In this document: positions 24,247 through 33,800 of the stretch, in pieces | Layout of the letters: each line of letters begins with the position of its first letter | Position numbering within the stretch: position 1 is the stretch's first letter | The notes under the pieces: model-generated | The model's input: only the letters and a program-made list of their open reading frames with translations | Databases searched by the model: none | Told to the model about the DNA's origin: nothing | Program-made: the position numbers and the translations under genes | Source: Pedobacter boryungensis | GTDB lineage: Bacteria; Bacteroidota; Bacteroidia; Sphingobacteriales; Sphingobacteriaceae | DNA length: 64,000 nucleotides | Assembly (NCBI RefSeq): GCF_013204825.1 | Contig: NZ_JABMKV010000003.1 | Location: 124,001-188,000, forward strand | Direction: 5' to 3'

Positions 24247-25389
24247 TTATAGTAGTAACGTGTCAATTCTATGTGCCTGCACCATATTTAGAGTTGGCGA
24301 CCAGTTGTAAACAGTAAAGTGTCCATCTTGAGATGCTACCAAAGCTTGTGCATTTTTTTGATCAAACACAAATTGAGCAGCAGAAAGATGTCTAGTTCCT
24401 CCAATCTTTGCGGGATGAACAACTACGGCCTCACCACCAGAAATTGGTTCAGAAAAAGATAATTCTTGAATATGTGCACTGCTATTTGAGCGGCCAGTTT
24501 TAGCACCAAACGCGAGTAACTGATATTCATCTGTAATAATTGTTACTCCATCTATGGCAGTTAATCCTGCTAAATGATCTACTTCTCTTTTTAATGCACT
24601 TTGCCAAAATATTTCACTCGCATCGGGTCTATCTTTATGTACCAAATCTGCCAAACCATTAAATGATGGAGTCAAAGCATAACTAATAGGCTGTATTACA
24701 GAGCATTCCCAATCTTTTGTATCTTGAGGAACAACTAACAAAGCACCACCTCTCCCATGCGCTCGCATAGAAACTGCTAATTGAATTAAAATATTTGCAG
24801 AATCATTCCAATACGAGTGTGCTGTTAAGTCTAATAAGGATAATAATATAGAGGGGCAGTCTGGACCGTTTGCACTTTTATCTTCTACAATTTTAATTTG
24901 ATCGCCTTTCAATACAGCTACGTTTGTGTATTTACCAAAACCATAAATTCTACGATGTTTAATAACCAATAGTGCTGGTTCTGAAACATCTACCACAAAG
25001 CAATAATTTGGAATATTTAAGGTAGTACCCCAAATATGTAGTTTATATCCATCATGCCATACCCCAATATGAATACCACCACGCTCAACACCTGGTGCTA
25101 ATTTGGTTAACACATTTGGGTTTAATGGTAATTTCTGACTAAAAAGTAAAGGTTTTCCAGCTTGCTCTGGCGGCAAAAAAGCAATAGATATCTTAGGAGA
25201 ATGTCCTTCTTCTTTTCGCAAGCTAGACCAAAAAGCAGCATCTAATATCGCTTCAATTACTCTTGCTGGTGGTTGTGGCGCTAAATCTTGTTCGCCCTTA
25301 GCATTAGCTTCTGCCAAATGTTTTGCAAAATGTAATTCTATTTTCGACGCCACTAATTTAGCGGCTTGGTATGTTGCTCGGTTCACCAT
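24247..25389 (-). CDS. Putative diadenylate cyclase-like (DAC/DisA_N fold) protein with N-terminal sensor-like domain
   Basis: 380 residues, no signal peptide or membrane segment. The C-terminal ~110 residues resemble a DisA/CdaA diadenylate cyclase domain: LTAIDGVTIITDEYQLLAFG near 279-298 (DGA-like motif read as DGV) and GGTRHLSAAQFVFDQKNAQA near 330-349 (RHR-like motif read as RHL), then ALVASQDGHFTVY. DAC domains make c-di-AMP from two ATP. The first ~250 residues are mixed alpha/beta (PPARVIEAILDAAFWSSLRK; HIGVWHDGYKLHIWGTTLN) and match the idea of the DACNV-type N-terminal sensor regions found ahead of DAC domains in bacterial signalling proteins. The two altered motif positions leave activity open. 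Confidence 0.7.
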   Translation of the reverse strand: MVNRATYQAAKLVASKIELHFAKHLAEANAKGEQDLAPQPPARVIEAILDAAFWSSLRKEEGHSPKISIAFLPPEQAGKPLLFSQKLPLNPNVLTKLAPGVERGGIHIGVWHDGYKLHIWGTTLNIPNYCFVVDVSEPALLVIKHRRIYGFGKYTNVAVLKGDQIKIVEDKSANGPDCPSILLSLLDLTAHSYWNDSANILIQLAVSMRAHGRGGALLVVPQDTKDWECSVIQPISYALTPSFNGLADLVHKDRPDASEIFWQSALKREVDHLAGLTAIDGVTIITDEYQLLAFGAKTGRSNSSAHIQELSFSEPISGGEAVVVHPAKIGGTRHLSAAQFVFDQKNAQALVASQDGHFTVYNWSPTLNMVQAHRIDTLLL

Positions 25390-25480
25390 TTCACTAAGTT
25401 AGCTTTTTCAATTTGCAGTTTTAACTTTTAATCTACTGTTTACATTTTATCGACTTTCTTAATTTCTAATTACCACATAG

Positions 25481-25515
25481 ACACATAGAAAAACATAGGT
25501 TCGCTATCTATGTGT
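25481..25515. repeat. Palindromic element in the DAC-pirin intergenic region
   Basis: ACACATAGA / TCTATGTGT arms with a 17-nt spacer, flanked by TACC and GGTA, resembling the ACACATAG-type intergenic palindromes widespread in Bacteroidota. It could act as a transcription barrier between divergent genes. Confidence 0.5.
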
Positions 25516-25612
25516 AGGTATCTATTGGTTTATTTTACTTTACTATCTTAATACCTATATATGGTTTAGAGATTTCTTACCCTACATCAATAAGCAGATC
25601 TACTCGCAAGCT

Positions 25613-25620
25613 TATCTTTG
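25613..25620 (+). promoter_or_regulatory. Candidate -7 box for the pirin gene
   Basis: TATCTTTG matches TAnnTTTG exactly, 20 nt upstream of the pirin ATG at 25641; no clear -33 TTG at 19-21 nt. Confidence 0.5.
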
Positions 25621-25640
25621 TAGTATTAAATCATACAGAT

Positions 25641-26357
25641 ATGGCACAGACAGTAATACACAAAGCTAACACCAGAGGTGTAGCAGATCATGGTTGGTTA
25701 AAAAGTTATCAAAGTTTCAGCTTCGCTGGATATTACAACCCAGAGCGAATTAATTTTGGTGCACTAAGAGTTTTGAACGATGATATTGTAACGGGTGGAA
25801 TGGGTTTTGGAGAACACCCACATGATAACATGGAGATTATTTCTATCCCATTGGAAGGAGAGTTACAACATAAAGATAGTATGGGAAATGAAGCAACCAT
25901 TAAAGCTGGAGAAATTCAGGTAATGAGTGCCGGAACAGGAATTTATCATTCTGAATACAATGCTGATGCTACAAAACCTGCTAAATTTTTACAGATTTGG
26001 TTGTTCCCTAATAAAAGAAATGTAACACCTCGTTACGATCAGATTGTATTAAACCATGCTGATAAACAAAATGAATTTGTACAGGTTTTATCACCAAGTA
26101 AAGATGATGCAGGCGTATGGATTTATCAAGATGCTTGGTTCAATTTGGCCAATTTTACAGCTAATAACACTAAAACATATTCATTCCATAAAGAAGGTAA
26201 TGGTTTATATGTTTTTGTATTGAAAGGTAAAGTAGAAGTAAATGGGGATGTTTTAGATACTAGAGACGGTATGGGTATTTGGGATACAAATTCTGTGGAA
26301 ATAAAAGCAGTAGCTGATGCTGAGTTCCTGTTGATGGAAGTTCCAATGGAGTTTTAA
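25641..26357 (+). CDS. Pirin-family bicupin protein
   Basis: 238 residues. The N-terminal cupin carries the pirin metal-binding signature: GFGEHPHDNMEIISIPLEGE at about 54-73 and SAGTGIYHSEYNAD at about 97-110, giving His-His-His-Glu metal ligands; the C-terminal half (DAWFNLANFTANNTKTYSFH; GLYVFVLKGKVEVNG) is a second, metal-free cupin. Bacterial pirins of the YhaK/YhhW type are quercetinase-like or redox-responsive proteins in the cytoplasm; substrate unknown. A 29-bp palindrome (26416-26444) follows the gene. Family assignment is strong. Confidence 0.95.
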   Translation: MAQTVIHKANTRGVADHGWLKSYQSFSFAGYYNPERINFGALRVLNDDIVTGGMGFGEHPHDNMEIISIPLEGELQHKDSMGNEATIKAGEIQVMSAGTGIYHSEYNADATKPAKFLQIWLFPNKRNVTPRYDQIVLNHADKQNEFVQVLSPSKDDAGVWIYQDAWFNLANFTANNTKTYSFHKEGNGLYVFVLKGKVEVNGDVLDTRDGMGIWDTNSVEIKAVADAEFLLMEVPMEF

Positions 26358-26415
26358 TTTGATTAGTTCATCAGTCATTAGTTCATTGGTTTATTAGAAT
26401 TAATATCAATCTGGG

Positions 26416-26444
26416 CGTCATTCCCAATCGAGTTGGGAATGACG
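26416..26444. repeat. REP-like palindrome after the pirin gene
   Basis: CGTCATTCCCAA / TTGGGAATGACG, 12-bp perfect arms with a TCGAG loop. It belongs to the same GTCATtCCC family as the elements at 36181-36745 and may also serve as a transcription terminator. Confidence 0.75.
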
Positions 26445-26478
26445 AAAAAGGATTTATCATCACCTTAATTAAAAAGAA

Positions 26479-26787
26479 ATGCAAATTATTCAAATTCTAG
26501 TTGTAGGCACCCATAAACCTATTATGGAAACCATTGCCAGATTAATTGATAGAGATAAAATATGGCAAGCAACTATTGCCTTATCGTTTGCAGATGCAAT
26601 AGATATTTGTTTACAAAAGAATTTTAGCGTAGTACTTATTGGTGCGGGAATTGAAGAAGGACAAGAGCTACAATTAAAAGAACATTTAGCTAAAAGCAAA
26701 CCAAACATCCCAATCGTTAAACATTATGGTGGTGGAAGCGGATTATTATTTGCTGAAATACATCAAGCTTTAAGCAAGTTTCACTAA
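26479..26787 (+). CDS. Degenerate receiver-domain-like small protein
   Basis: 102 residues with the rhythm of a CheY-like receiver: IQILVVGTHKPIMETIARLI (beta1-helix1), ATIALSFADAIDICLQKNFS, VVLIGAGIEEGQELQLKEHL (beta3 with the loop that normally carries the phospho-acceptor), IPIVKHYGGGSGLLFAEIHQ (beta5). In this alignment the acidic pair after beta1 is replaced (VVGTHK) and the phospho-acceptor Asp after beta3 is Gly (VLIGAG), so it is unlikely to be phosphorylated. No DNA-binding domain. A protein-interaction module is the most conservative reading. Alone between a REP element and a small outer-membrane protein gene. Confidence 0.6.
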   Translation: MQIIQILVVGTHKPIMETIARLIDRDKIWQATIALSFADAIDICLQKNFSVVLIGAGIEEGQELQLKEHLAKSKPNIPIVKHYGGGSGLLFAEIHQALSKFH

Positions 26788-27003
26788 TATAAATTTATCT
26801 GCTAAATAATTTTTGACCTTTATTTTGTTCAATTGATCTATACCATTAATTTTTCACAAACAATAGAGCATTATTAACCATCATTACAGCATTGTAAATA
26901 GTTTTCTTTCATTTAATAATTCAAAAACTTCATTAATTAAGTACAAACGGCACAAATCTTGATATGTAGATGAAAACTATTTAAATACTTAACCTTTTGA
27001 ATT

Positions 27004-27474
27004 ATGAAAAAGATACTTTTTACTTTTATTGCGGGCGCTGCACTTTTTACCCTAGGTTTATCTAATGCGAAAGCTCAAGACTACAAAACTGCTGCTGGTT
27101 TAGCTGTAGACTTTGGTGATGGATCTACACTTGTTGGACCTCACATTAAACATTTTTTTAATGCTAACGGAGCAATTGAAGGTGATGTTTTATTTGCAAA
27201 CCATGTAACCTTTATTCAGGCACTATATTTATACCATGGTGATATTTCTGGCGCTCCAGGATTAAGATGGGATTTAGGTGTTGGACCTGGAGTTGCGATT
27301 GGAAGCAATAATACTAATTTCTTAATTAGACCTAATGCTGGTTTAGATTATAAAATTAACGGCGCTCCACTTGGTGTATCTTTAGATTGGAGACCAGCTT
27401 GGCAATTTTTTGATGGTGGAAATGATTTTAATGCCGCAAGATTTCAAATCGGCTTTAGATACATTTTTAAATAA
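27004..27474 (+). CDS. Small outer-membrane beta-barrel-like protein
   Basis: 156 residues. Signal peptide MKKILFTFIAGAALFTLGLS to about residue 24 (NAKA-Q), then about eight alternating amphipathic strands with Gly/Asn/Asp turns (AGLAVDFGDGSTLVGPHIKH; GAIEGDVLFANHVTFIQALY; LRWDLGVGPGVAIGSNN; AARFQIGFRYIFK). The last residues F-K preceded by YIF are typical of outer-membrane beta strands. Size and pattern fit an eight-stranded barrel of the OmpW/OmpX class but I cannot name the family. Followed by a strong terminator and a REP palindrome, so it is monocistronic. Confidence 0.75.
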   Translation: MKKILFTFIAGAALFTLGLSNAKAQDYKTAAGLAVDFGDGSTLVGPHIKHFFNANGAIEGDVLFANHVTFIQALYLYHGDISGAPGLRWDLGVGPGVAIGSNNTNFLIRPNAGLDYKINGAPLGVSLDWRPAWQFFDGGNDFNAARFQIGFRYIFK

Positions 27475-27490
27475 GAATTTAACAACATAA

Positions 27491-27527
27491 AAAAATCCCG
27501 TTAGGTTTGCCTAACGGGATTTTTTTG
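27491..27527 (+). terminator. Rho-independent terminator of the small barrel gene
   Basis: AAAAATCCCGTTAGG / CCTAACGGGATTTTT stem with a TTTG loop and T run, 16 nt after the stop. Confidence 0.93.
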
Positions 27528-27537
27528 TTTAACATGT

Positions 27538-27623
27538 CGTCATTGCGAGGCACGAAGCAATCTTAAAGCGATAGGTTATAAACTTTCTGTTGTCGTAAGA
27601 TTGCTTCGTACCTCGCAATGACG
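27538..27623. repeat. REP-like inverted repeat, GTCATTGCGAGG family, complete copy
   Basis: Left arm starts CGTCATTGCGAGGCACGAAG and right arm ends GCTTCGTACCTCGCAATGACG-type sequence; the arms are about 28 bp each around a ~30-nt AT-rich centre. Located directly after a terminator. Copies of the same family are at 36354-36436, 36557-36626, 37004-37090 and 41101-41180. Confidence 0.9.
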
Positions 27624-27682
27624 ATTAGACTAGACATAATGCCAATAGAAAGGCTTTTTTATAAATATTAATCTAACAGGTG

Positions 27683-29494
27683 TTAATTAACGCCCATCCA
27701 TTTTTTTCGAACAGCTAATTGCAATGGAGTTGCATCTTCTTTAACGGTAGCTTTTAATCTTACTGCCGGATTTGCTGTCAAAGTAATATCTAAATCCTTT
27801 TTAAGTCCGTCTCTTACAATGCTAATCTTAACTACATCTCCAACTTTTTTGCTTGTAATTTGGCTCATTCTTTCTAAACTCATCTCAGCAGGAGCACCAT
27901 CAACCGTAACAACTTCGTCGTTTACATTTAAACCACCATTCCAAGCACCAGATCCACGAGCTACGCTACCAACAATAATTTTACCCGATCCCATTGAACT
28001 TCTTCCAGCATTAGCACCTAAATAAGGTACGCTTTTGCCTTCATTTTCATTCACTACATCAATACCTGCATAGGCAAAATACTTAGCAAATTCCACATCT
28101 ACAGTTCCAGTAACATATTTATTCCAGAAATCAGTAAAGCTTATGCCACTCACTTTCTCTACCATTGCTTTAAACTCAGCATCAGTATAACCACGTTTTA
28201 AAACTTTGCATTGTAAATACATTGCTTTCATCACATCGTCTAAACTTTTAGCACCTTTAGTAGCATTGATAATTTCTAAGTCCATTAAATTACCTATTAC
28301 TTGTCCTTTTGAATAGTAAGAGATAAAGGTGTTATTTCCATTTTCAGATGGACGATATGCTGGATTAATCCATGCATCAAAACTAGATTCTGCAGCCGAG
28401 TTAACTTTAGATCCAGGTATATTCATTACAGTACCAATACCACCTAAGTTTGCATTTATAAACCCTTCTTGATTAATTAAACCTGCTCTTAACATTACCT
28501 TGTTTGGATAATATGAGGTGAAACCTTCAGCTATCCATAAATTTGTGGTGTAGTTTTCATTATCATAATCAAATGGACCTAACGCAATAGGACGTAATCT
28601 TTTCACATTCCATAAATGGAAATATTCATGTGCAACAAGTCCTAAAAACCCTGAATATCCTCTTTCACTACCATATCCGTTTCTACTTGCACCTAAAACA
28701 GTAGAGTTTAAATGCTCTAAACCGCCCCCACCTTGTGCATAATTATGTACAATGAACGTATAATGTTTGTTAGGGTTTTCGCCAAAAACAGCTGTTTCTT
28801 GCTCAACTATTTTAGCCATATCTACTTTCAAACGTTCTTTATCGTAGTTACCGCCACCATACATAGCTACTTCATGTTTAACCCCAGCAGCGTTAAATTC
28901 AAACACATCTTGGTTACCAACTTCTATCGGACTATCAAATAAGATGTCAAAATCTGGTGCACTATAAGTGAATTTTTGTCCAGCTACTGGCTCCAAGCCT
29001 GTGCTTACTTTATCCCATCCATTAAACGGAATAATTTTTACGGTACTTGGTGTTTTAATCATCCCAGCAGGATACATAAAAATACTTGCCGACGATAAGA
29101 AAGCATGAGAAGCATCTATAAATGCAGTACGAACAGAGATTTCGAAAGCATAAACACGGTAGTTAATTTTTACACCATTAGCTTTAGCATTGTAAACTCT
29201 CCACGTATTTTTATTTACCTTTTCTGTTTTCACAGTTTTACCACCAACTGAGGCACCAAAACCTTCAACACTTTTTGCAAATTCTCTTACTAAATAAGAA
29301 CCTGGTGTCCATACGGGCATTTTTACATCTACATAGTTTTTAGCAGCTAAGCCAGTCATGTTCATCTCTACCTCAGCATAATGTGCTTGTGGTTCTTTAA
29401 AGCTTACCTGAAAGGCTGTTTTAACTTGTGATTTTGCCGCCATAGTTATGGATAGGAATACAATTAATCCGAAAATTGATTTTTTTATAAACAT
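27683..29494 (-). CDS. M61-family metallopeptidase with PDZ domain
   Basis: 603 residues with a signal peptide (MFIKKSIFGLIVFLSITMAAKS). An N-terminal beta-sandwich domain (about 25-190) precedes a thermolysin-like zinc domain with HEYFHLWNVKRLRP at about 288-301 (HExxH, third ligand Glu in NLWIAEGFTSYY, about 325). A PDZ domain is at about 490-575 (GKIIVGSVARGSGAWNGGLN; DEVVTVDGAPAE). M61 (glycyl aminopeptidase-like) peptidases cleave peptides with N-terminal Gly or Ala; the PDZ domain probably guides peptide termini. Predicted periplasmic. Near-complete family architecture. The last residues (LQLAVRKKWMGVN) lie beyond the PDZ. Confidence 0.94.
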   Translation of the reverse strand: MFIKKSIFGLIVFLSITMAAKSQVKTAFQVSFKEPQAHYAEVEMNMTGLAAKNYVDVKMPVWTPGSYLVREFAKSVEGFGASVGGKTVKTEKVNKNTWRVYNAKANGVKINYRVYAFEISVRTAFIDASHAFLSSASIFMYPAGMIKTPSTVKIIPFNGWDKVSTGLEPVAGQKFTYSAPDFDILFDSPIEVGNQDVFEFNAAGVKHEVAMYGGGNYDKERLKVDMAKIVEQETAVFGENPNKHYTFIVHNYAQGGGGLEHLNSTVLGASRNGYGSERGYSGFLGLVAHEYFHLWNVKRLRPIALGPFDYDNENYTTNLWIAEGFTSYYPNKVMLRAGLINQEGFINANLGGIGTVMNIPGSKVNSAAESSFDAWINPAYRPSENGNNTFISYYSKGQVIGNLMDLEIINATKGAKSLDDVMKAMYLQCKVLKRGYTDAEFKAMVEKVSGISFTDFWNKYVTGTVDVEFAKYFAYAGIDVVNENEGKSVPYLGANAGRSSMGSGKIIVGSVARGSGAWNGGLNVNDEVVTVDGAPAEMSLERMSQITSKKVGDVVKISIVRDGLKKDLDITLTANPAVRLKATVKEDATPLQLAVRKKWMGVN

Positions 29495-29604
29495 AGTTGA
29501 GATCTTTTACTGCAAATTTATAATTTCTGACTTTTTTAAGAAGCATAATCACCAAATATGCTGTAACATACTTAGTACATCTAACGATAAAGGAAACAAA
29601 TAAA

Positions 29605-29612
29605 TATTTTTG
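29605..29612 (+). promoter_or_regulatory. Candidate -7 box for the RND efflux operon
   Basis: TATTTTTG matches TAnnTTTG and lies 26 nt upstream of the adaptor ATG at 29639. The upstream GTG at 29612 overlaps this box and is therefore unlikely to be the start. No strong -33 was seen. Confidence 0.45.
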
Positions 29613-29638
29613 TGCGTTATCAAAATCATAAAACACAT

Positions 29639-30751
29639 ATGAAGATTAGATATATCATTTATACCCTCATTCTTTTAGGGTTAGCTTACTTGGTTTACTA
29701 TAGAATTTCTGAAAATAAAAAAATTGAAGGCGCTGGCGGCCCTAAAGGTGGCAAAGGCGCTAAAGACGCCAAAGGCGGAGGTGGACCTTCTTTATCTGTT
29801 GATGGTATTGTTGTTAAAACCAGCTCTTTTACTAATGATTTAGAAATTACTGGAAGCATTGAAGCCAACGAATCTGTTGTTTTACGCAGTGAGGTTTCTG
29901 GTTTGGTGACTGGCATTTATTTTAAAGAAGGTAGCAATGTAAGTAAAGGTGCTGTCCTACTAAAAATTAACGATAAAGATATTCAAGCACAGTTACAAGA
30001 TGCGTTAACCAAGCAAAATTTATCTGCCACAAGCGAAAACAGAGCTAAACAGTTATTACAAAAAGGCGCTATCAGCCAGGAAGAGTATGACATTGCACTT
30101 GCCAATTTAAGATCTTTAAAAGCGCAAGCCCAAATTGTAAGAGCTCAATTAGCTAAAACTACCATTGTAGCTCCATTTAGTGGAAAAGTAGGTTTGCGTT
30201 CTATTTCTGTTGGCGAGTATTTAACACCATCTACTGTAATTGCCAATTTATTAAGCACAAATCCTGTTAAGATTAACTTTTCAGTGCCAGAAAAATATAT
30301 TGGTCAAATTAAATTAAACTCACCAATTTCGTTTACTACAGATGGCTCTGGAAAAAGTTTCTCTGGAAAAGTATTTGCAATAGAACCTGGCATCAATCAA
30401 CAGACTCGTACTTTACAAATTAAAGCCTTAGCGCCAAACCCAAATAATGAACTTTTACCAGGTTCATTCGCAAAGGTTAAATTGGCTTTGAGTACTCAAA
30501 ATAATGCTATTCTTATTCCAACACAAGCTATAATTCCAGTTTTAAATGGAAAGATGGTGTACATCAGTAAAGATGGAAAGGCAAAACAGGTTAAAGTAGA
30601 AGCTGGCACACGAACTGCAGAAAACATTGTAATTACTAGTGGTTTAAACATTGGCGACACGGTGCTGACTACTGGCTCTATGAGTTTAAAACCAGATGCT
30701 GCCGTTAAAGTAAAAGTAGCTGGCAGTAAAAAGAAAGACACTGTTCATTAG
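29639..30751 (+). CDS. RND efflux periplasmic adaptor (membrane fusion protein)
   Basis: 370 residues from ATG 29639. One N-terminal membrane segment (IRYIIYTLILLGLAYLVYY) then a Lys/Gly-rich linker. Classic adaptor order: lipoyl half-motifs (SIEANESVVLRSEVSGLVTG; KEGSNVSKGAVLLKINDKD), an alpha-helical hairpin (LQDALTKQNLSATSENRAKQ), the second lipoyl half (KTTIVAPFSGKVGLRSISVG), a beta-barrel domain and a membrane-proximal domain (ILIPTQAIIPVLNGKMVYIS). It links the inner-membrane pump to the TolC channel. First gene of an adaptor-pump-TolC operon; the 94-nt gap to the pump gene holds a long imperfect inverted repeat. Substrate (drug, lipid or metal) cannot be told. Confidence 0.96.
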   Translation: MKIRYIIYTLILLGLAYLVYYRISENKKIEGAGGPKGGKGAKDAKGGGGPSLSVDGIVVKTSSFTNDLEITGSIEANESVVLRSEVSGLVTGIYFKEGSNVSKGAVLLKINDKDIQAQLQDALTKQNLSATSENRAKQLLQKGAISQEEYDIALANLRSLKAQAQIVRAQLAKTTIVAPFSGKVGLRSISVGEYLTPSTVIANLLSTNPVKINFSVPEKYIGQIKLNSPISFTTDGSGKSFSGKVFAIEPGINQQTRTLQIKALAPNPNNELLPGSFAKVKLALSTQNNAILIPTQAIIPVLNGKMVYISKDGKAKQVKVEAGTRTAENIVITSGLNIGDTVLTTGSMSLKPDAAVKVKVAGSKKKDTVH

Positions 30752-30834
30752 TTCATTGGTATCATTAGGCTGAGCGCCCTTAACCAATGAACAATTAATA
30801 CTAATGAACTAATCAACCATTGATACTAATGAAC
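30743..30834. repeat. Intra-operon inverted repeats with GTTCATTAG/ACTAATGAAC motifs
   Basis: Two left arms (GTTCATTAGT at 30743-30752, GTTCATTGGT at 30751-30760) face three complementary arms (ACCAATGAAC at 30783-30792, ACTAATGAAC at 30800-30809 and 30825-30834). They overlap the end of the adaptor gene and fill the gap to the pump gene. Could form a hairpin that tunes adaptor:pump ratio. Similar TTAGTTCATTGG wording also follows the pirin gene near 26363-26395. Confidence 0.65.
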
Positions 30835-30845
30835 AAGAATAAAAA

Positions 30846-33800
30846 ATGAGTATATCAACCACAAGTATAAAGCGACCGGTTCTTGCTATTGTAATGAACC
30901 TCATAATTCTCTTATTTGGGGTAATTGGATACAACTTTTTAGGAGTTAGAGAGTATCCATCTATTGATCCAACAGTTGTGTCGGTGCGTACCTCTTATCC
31001 TGGTGCCAATTCAGATATTATCGAATCTCAAATTACTGAGCCTTTAGAAAAATCAATCAACTCTATTGATGGAATTAGAAATATATCTTCATCAAGTAAT
31101 CAGGGAACAAGTAATATTACTATAGAATTTGATTTAGGTAAAAACATTGAAGAAGCTGCAAATGATGTACGTGATAAAGTTTCTCAAGCTGCACGTAGTT
31201 TACCAAAAGATATAGACGGTTTACCTGTAGTAAGCAAAGCTGATGCAAATTCTGACAACATTCTCTCTATGACTATACAAAGTGATAAGAGAAGTGTAAC
31301 AGATTTAAGTGATTTTGCCGAAAATGTAATTGCTGATAGAATTCAAACAATTCCAGGTGTAAGTAGTGTGCAAATTCAGGGGCAACGTAAATATGCTATG
31401 CGTGTTCGTATAGATCCAAATCGACTGGCTTCGTATGGTTTAACCTCGCAAGATATTGTAGCTGCACTTGATAAAGAAAATGTAGAATTACCTTCGGGAA
31501 AATTAACTGGCGCAACAACCGAGCTTACTGTAAAAACTTTAGGTAAATTAACTACTGCCGAAGAATTTAATAACCTAATTATTAAAAGTGATAGCAATAA
31601 TGTAGTTAAGCTACAAGATATTGCTTTGGTAGAATTAGGTTCTGAGAACGAAGAAACTGTACTTCGCGAATCGGGCAAACCGATGGTTGCTGTAGCGATA
31701 ATCCCACAGCCTGGTGCAAACTATTTAGATATTAGTAAAGAGTTTTACAAACGTTACGATAAATTAAAGGCAGATATGCCAAGCGATATTAAATTAAACG
31801 TATCGCAAGACAGTACTATTTTTATTAAAAAATCTGTTACTGAGGTTGCCGAAACTATTTTAATATCGTTAGTTCTTGTAATTTTAATTATTTACCTATT
31901 CTTTAGAGATTGGGCAATTGCTTTTAGGCCTTTAATTGATATTCCAGTATCATTGATAGCTACCTTCTTTATCATGTACATTTTTGGGTATTCGATAAAT
32001 GTACTGAGTTTACTCGCTATTGTATTAGCTACAGGTTTGGTGGTAGATGATGGTATTGTAGTAACAGAAAATATCTTTAAAAAGATAGAAGAAGGCTACT
32101 CGCCCATTGAAGCTGCAATTAAAGGTTCTAATGAGATCTTCTTTGCAGTTATCTCCATTTCGATAACATTGGCTGCGGTATTTTTACCTGTAATTTTTTT
32201 ACAAGGTTTTGTGGGGCGACTGTTTAGGGAATTTGGTGTGGTAATTGGTGCCGCGGTATTAATTTCGGCGTTTGTATCCTTAACATTAACGCCAATGTTA
32301 AACGCTTACCTTATGAAAAAAGGTGGGCATAAGCCTTCTAAATTTTACAATTTCACTGAACCGTATTTTGTAAAACTGAATGAGAGTTATAAATCGAATT
32401 TGGATGCATTTTTAACAAGAAGATGGTTAGCCATTCCAATCATTGTAGTGTGTACAGGTTTAATTGTATTATTCTGGAATTTACTTCCTAAAGAAACAGC
32501 TCCTTACGATGATAGAAGTGCTATCAATGTAAACGTATCTACACCAGAAGGTTCTTCATTTGCTTATACTGATAATTTTATTTCTAAGCTAAACCAAATG
32601 GTAATGGATTCCATTCCAGAGAAAAAAGTGAATATTACCATCACTTCTCCTGGTTTTGGCGGTGCAGGTTCTACCAACTCTGGTTTTATGAGAATGGGAT
32701 TAGTTGATCCTTCAGAAAGAACACGTAGTCAGAAAGAAATTGCAGAAAAACTAACTAAAATCACTAAAAAATATCCTGAAGGTAAAGTAACCGTAAATCA
32801 ACAGCCTACAATTTCTGTAGGCCGACGTGGAGGTTTACCAATCAGTTATATTTTACAGGCTCAAAATTTTGAGAAGTTACGTGAAAAAGTGCCTTTGTTT
32901 ATGGATGAGGTTGCGAAAGACCCCACTTTCTCTACTTCTGATGTTAACTTGAAATTCAATAAACCAGAAATTAATTTAACTATCGATAGAGCAAAAGCTA
33001 AAAACTTAGGCGTTTCTATTGTAGACATTGCACAAACACTTCAATTAGGATTAAGCGGTCAGCGTTTTTCTTATTTCTTTATGAATGGAAAACAATATCA
33101 AGTAATTGGACAGTTTGATATTAGTGATCGTAAAGATCCTTTGGACTTAAGTTCTGTATATGTAAGAAATGATAAAGGGCAATTGATCCAATTAGATAAT
33201 TTAGTGACTGCAAAAGAAGAAAGTAGTCCACCACAATTATACAGAAATAACCGTTTAATATCAGCAACGGTATCTGCTGGTTTAGCACCAGGAAAAAGCA
33301 TTGGAGATGGAATTAAAGCCATGGATGAGATTGCGGCAAAGGTATTAGATGATACGTTTACTACTGACTTGAGTGGAGAATCGAGAGATTTTCAAGAAAG
33401 TTCATCAAATACCATGTTCGCTTTTGGATTAGCATTGGTATTGGTTTATTTAATTCTTTCGGCACAGTTTGAGAGTTTTAAAGATCCAATCATTATTATT
33501 TTAACTGTACCAATGGCAGTTGCAGGTGCATTTTTATCCCTTTGGTTATGTGGCCAAAGCTGGAACATCTTTAGCCAGATTGGTACTATTATGTTAATCG
33601 GTTTGGTAACTAAGAATGGTATTTTAATTGTAGAATTTGCTAATCAGTTAAAAGAGCAGGGAAAATCTGTACATGATGCCATTAGAGAAGGAGCTGTTTC
33701 GAGGCTAAGACCAATTTTAATGACAAGTTTGGCCATCGCTATTGGTGCTTTACCTATTGCTATGGCTTTGGGTGCCGCAGCAAAAAGCCGAATGAGTATG

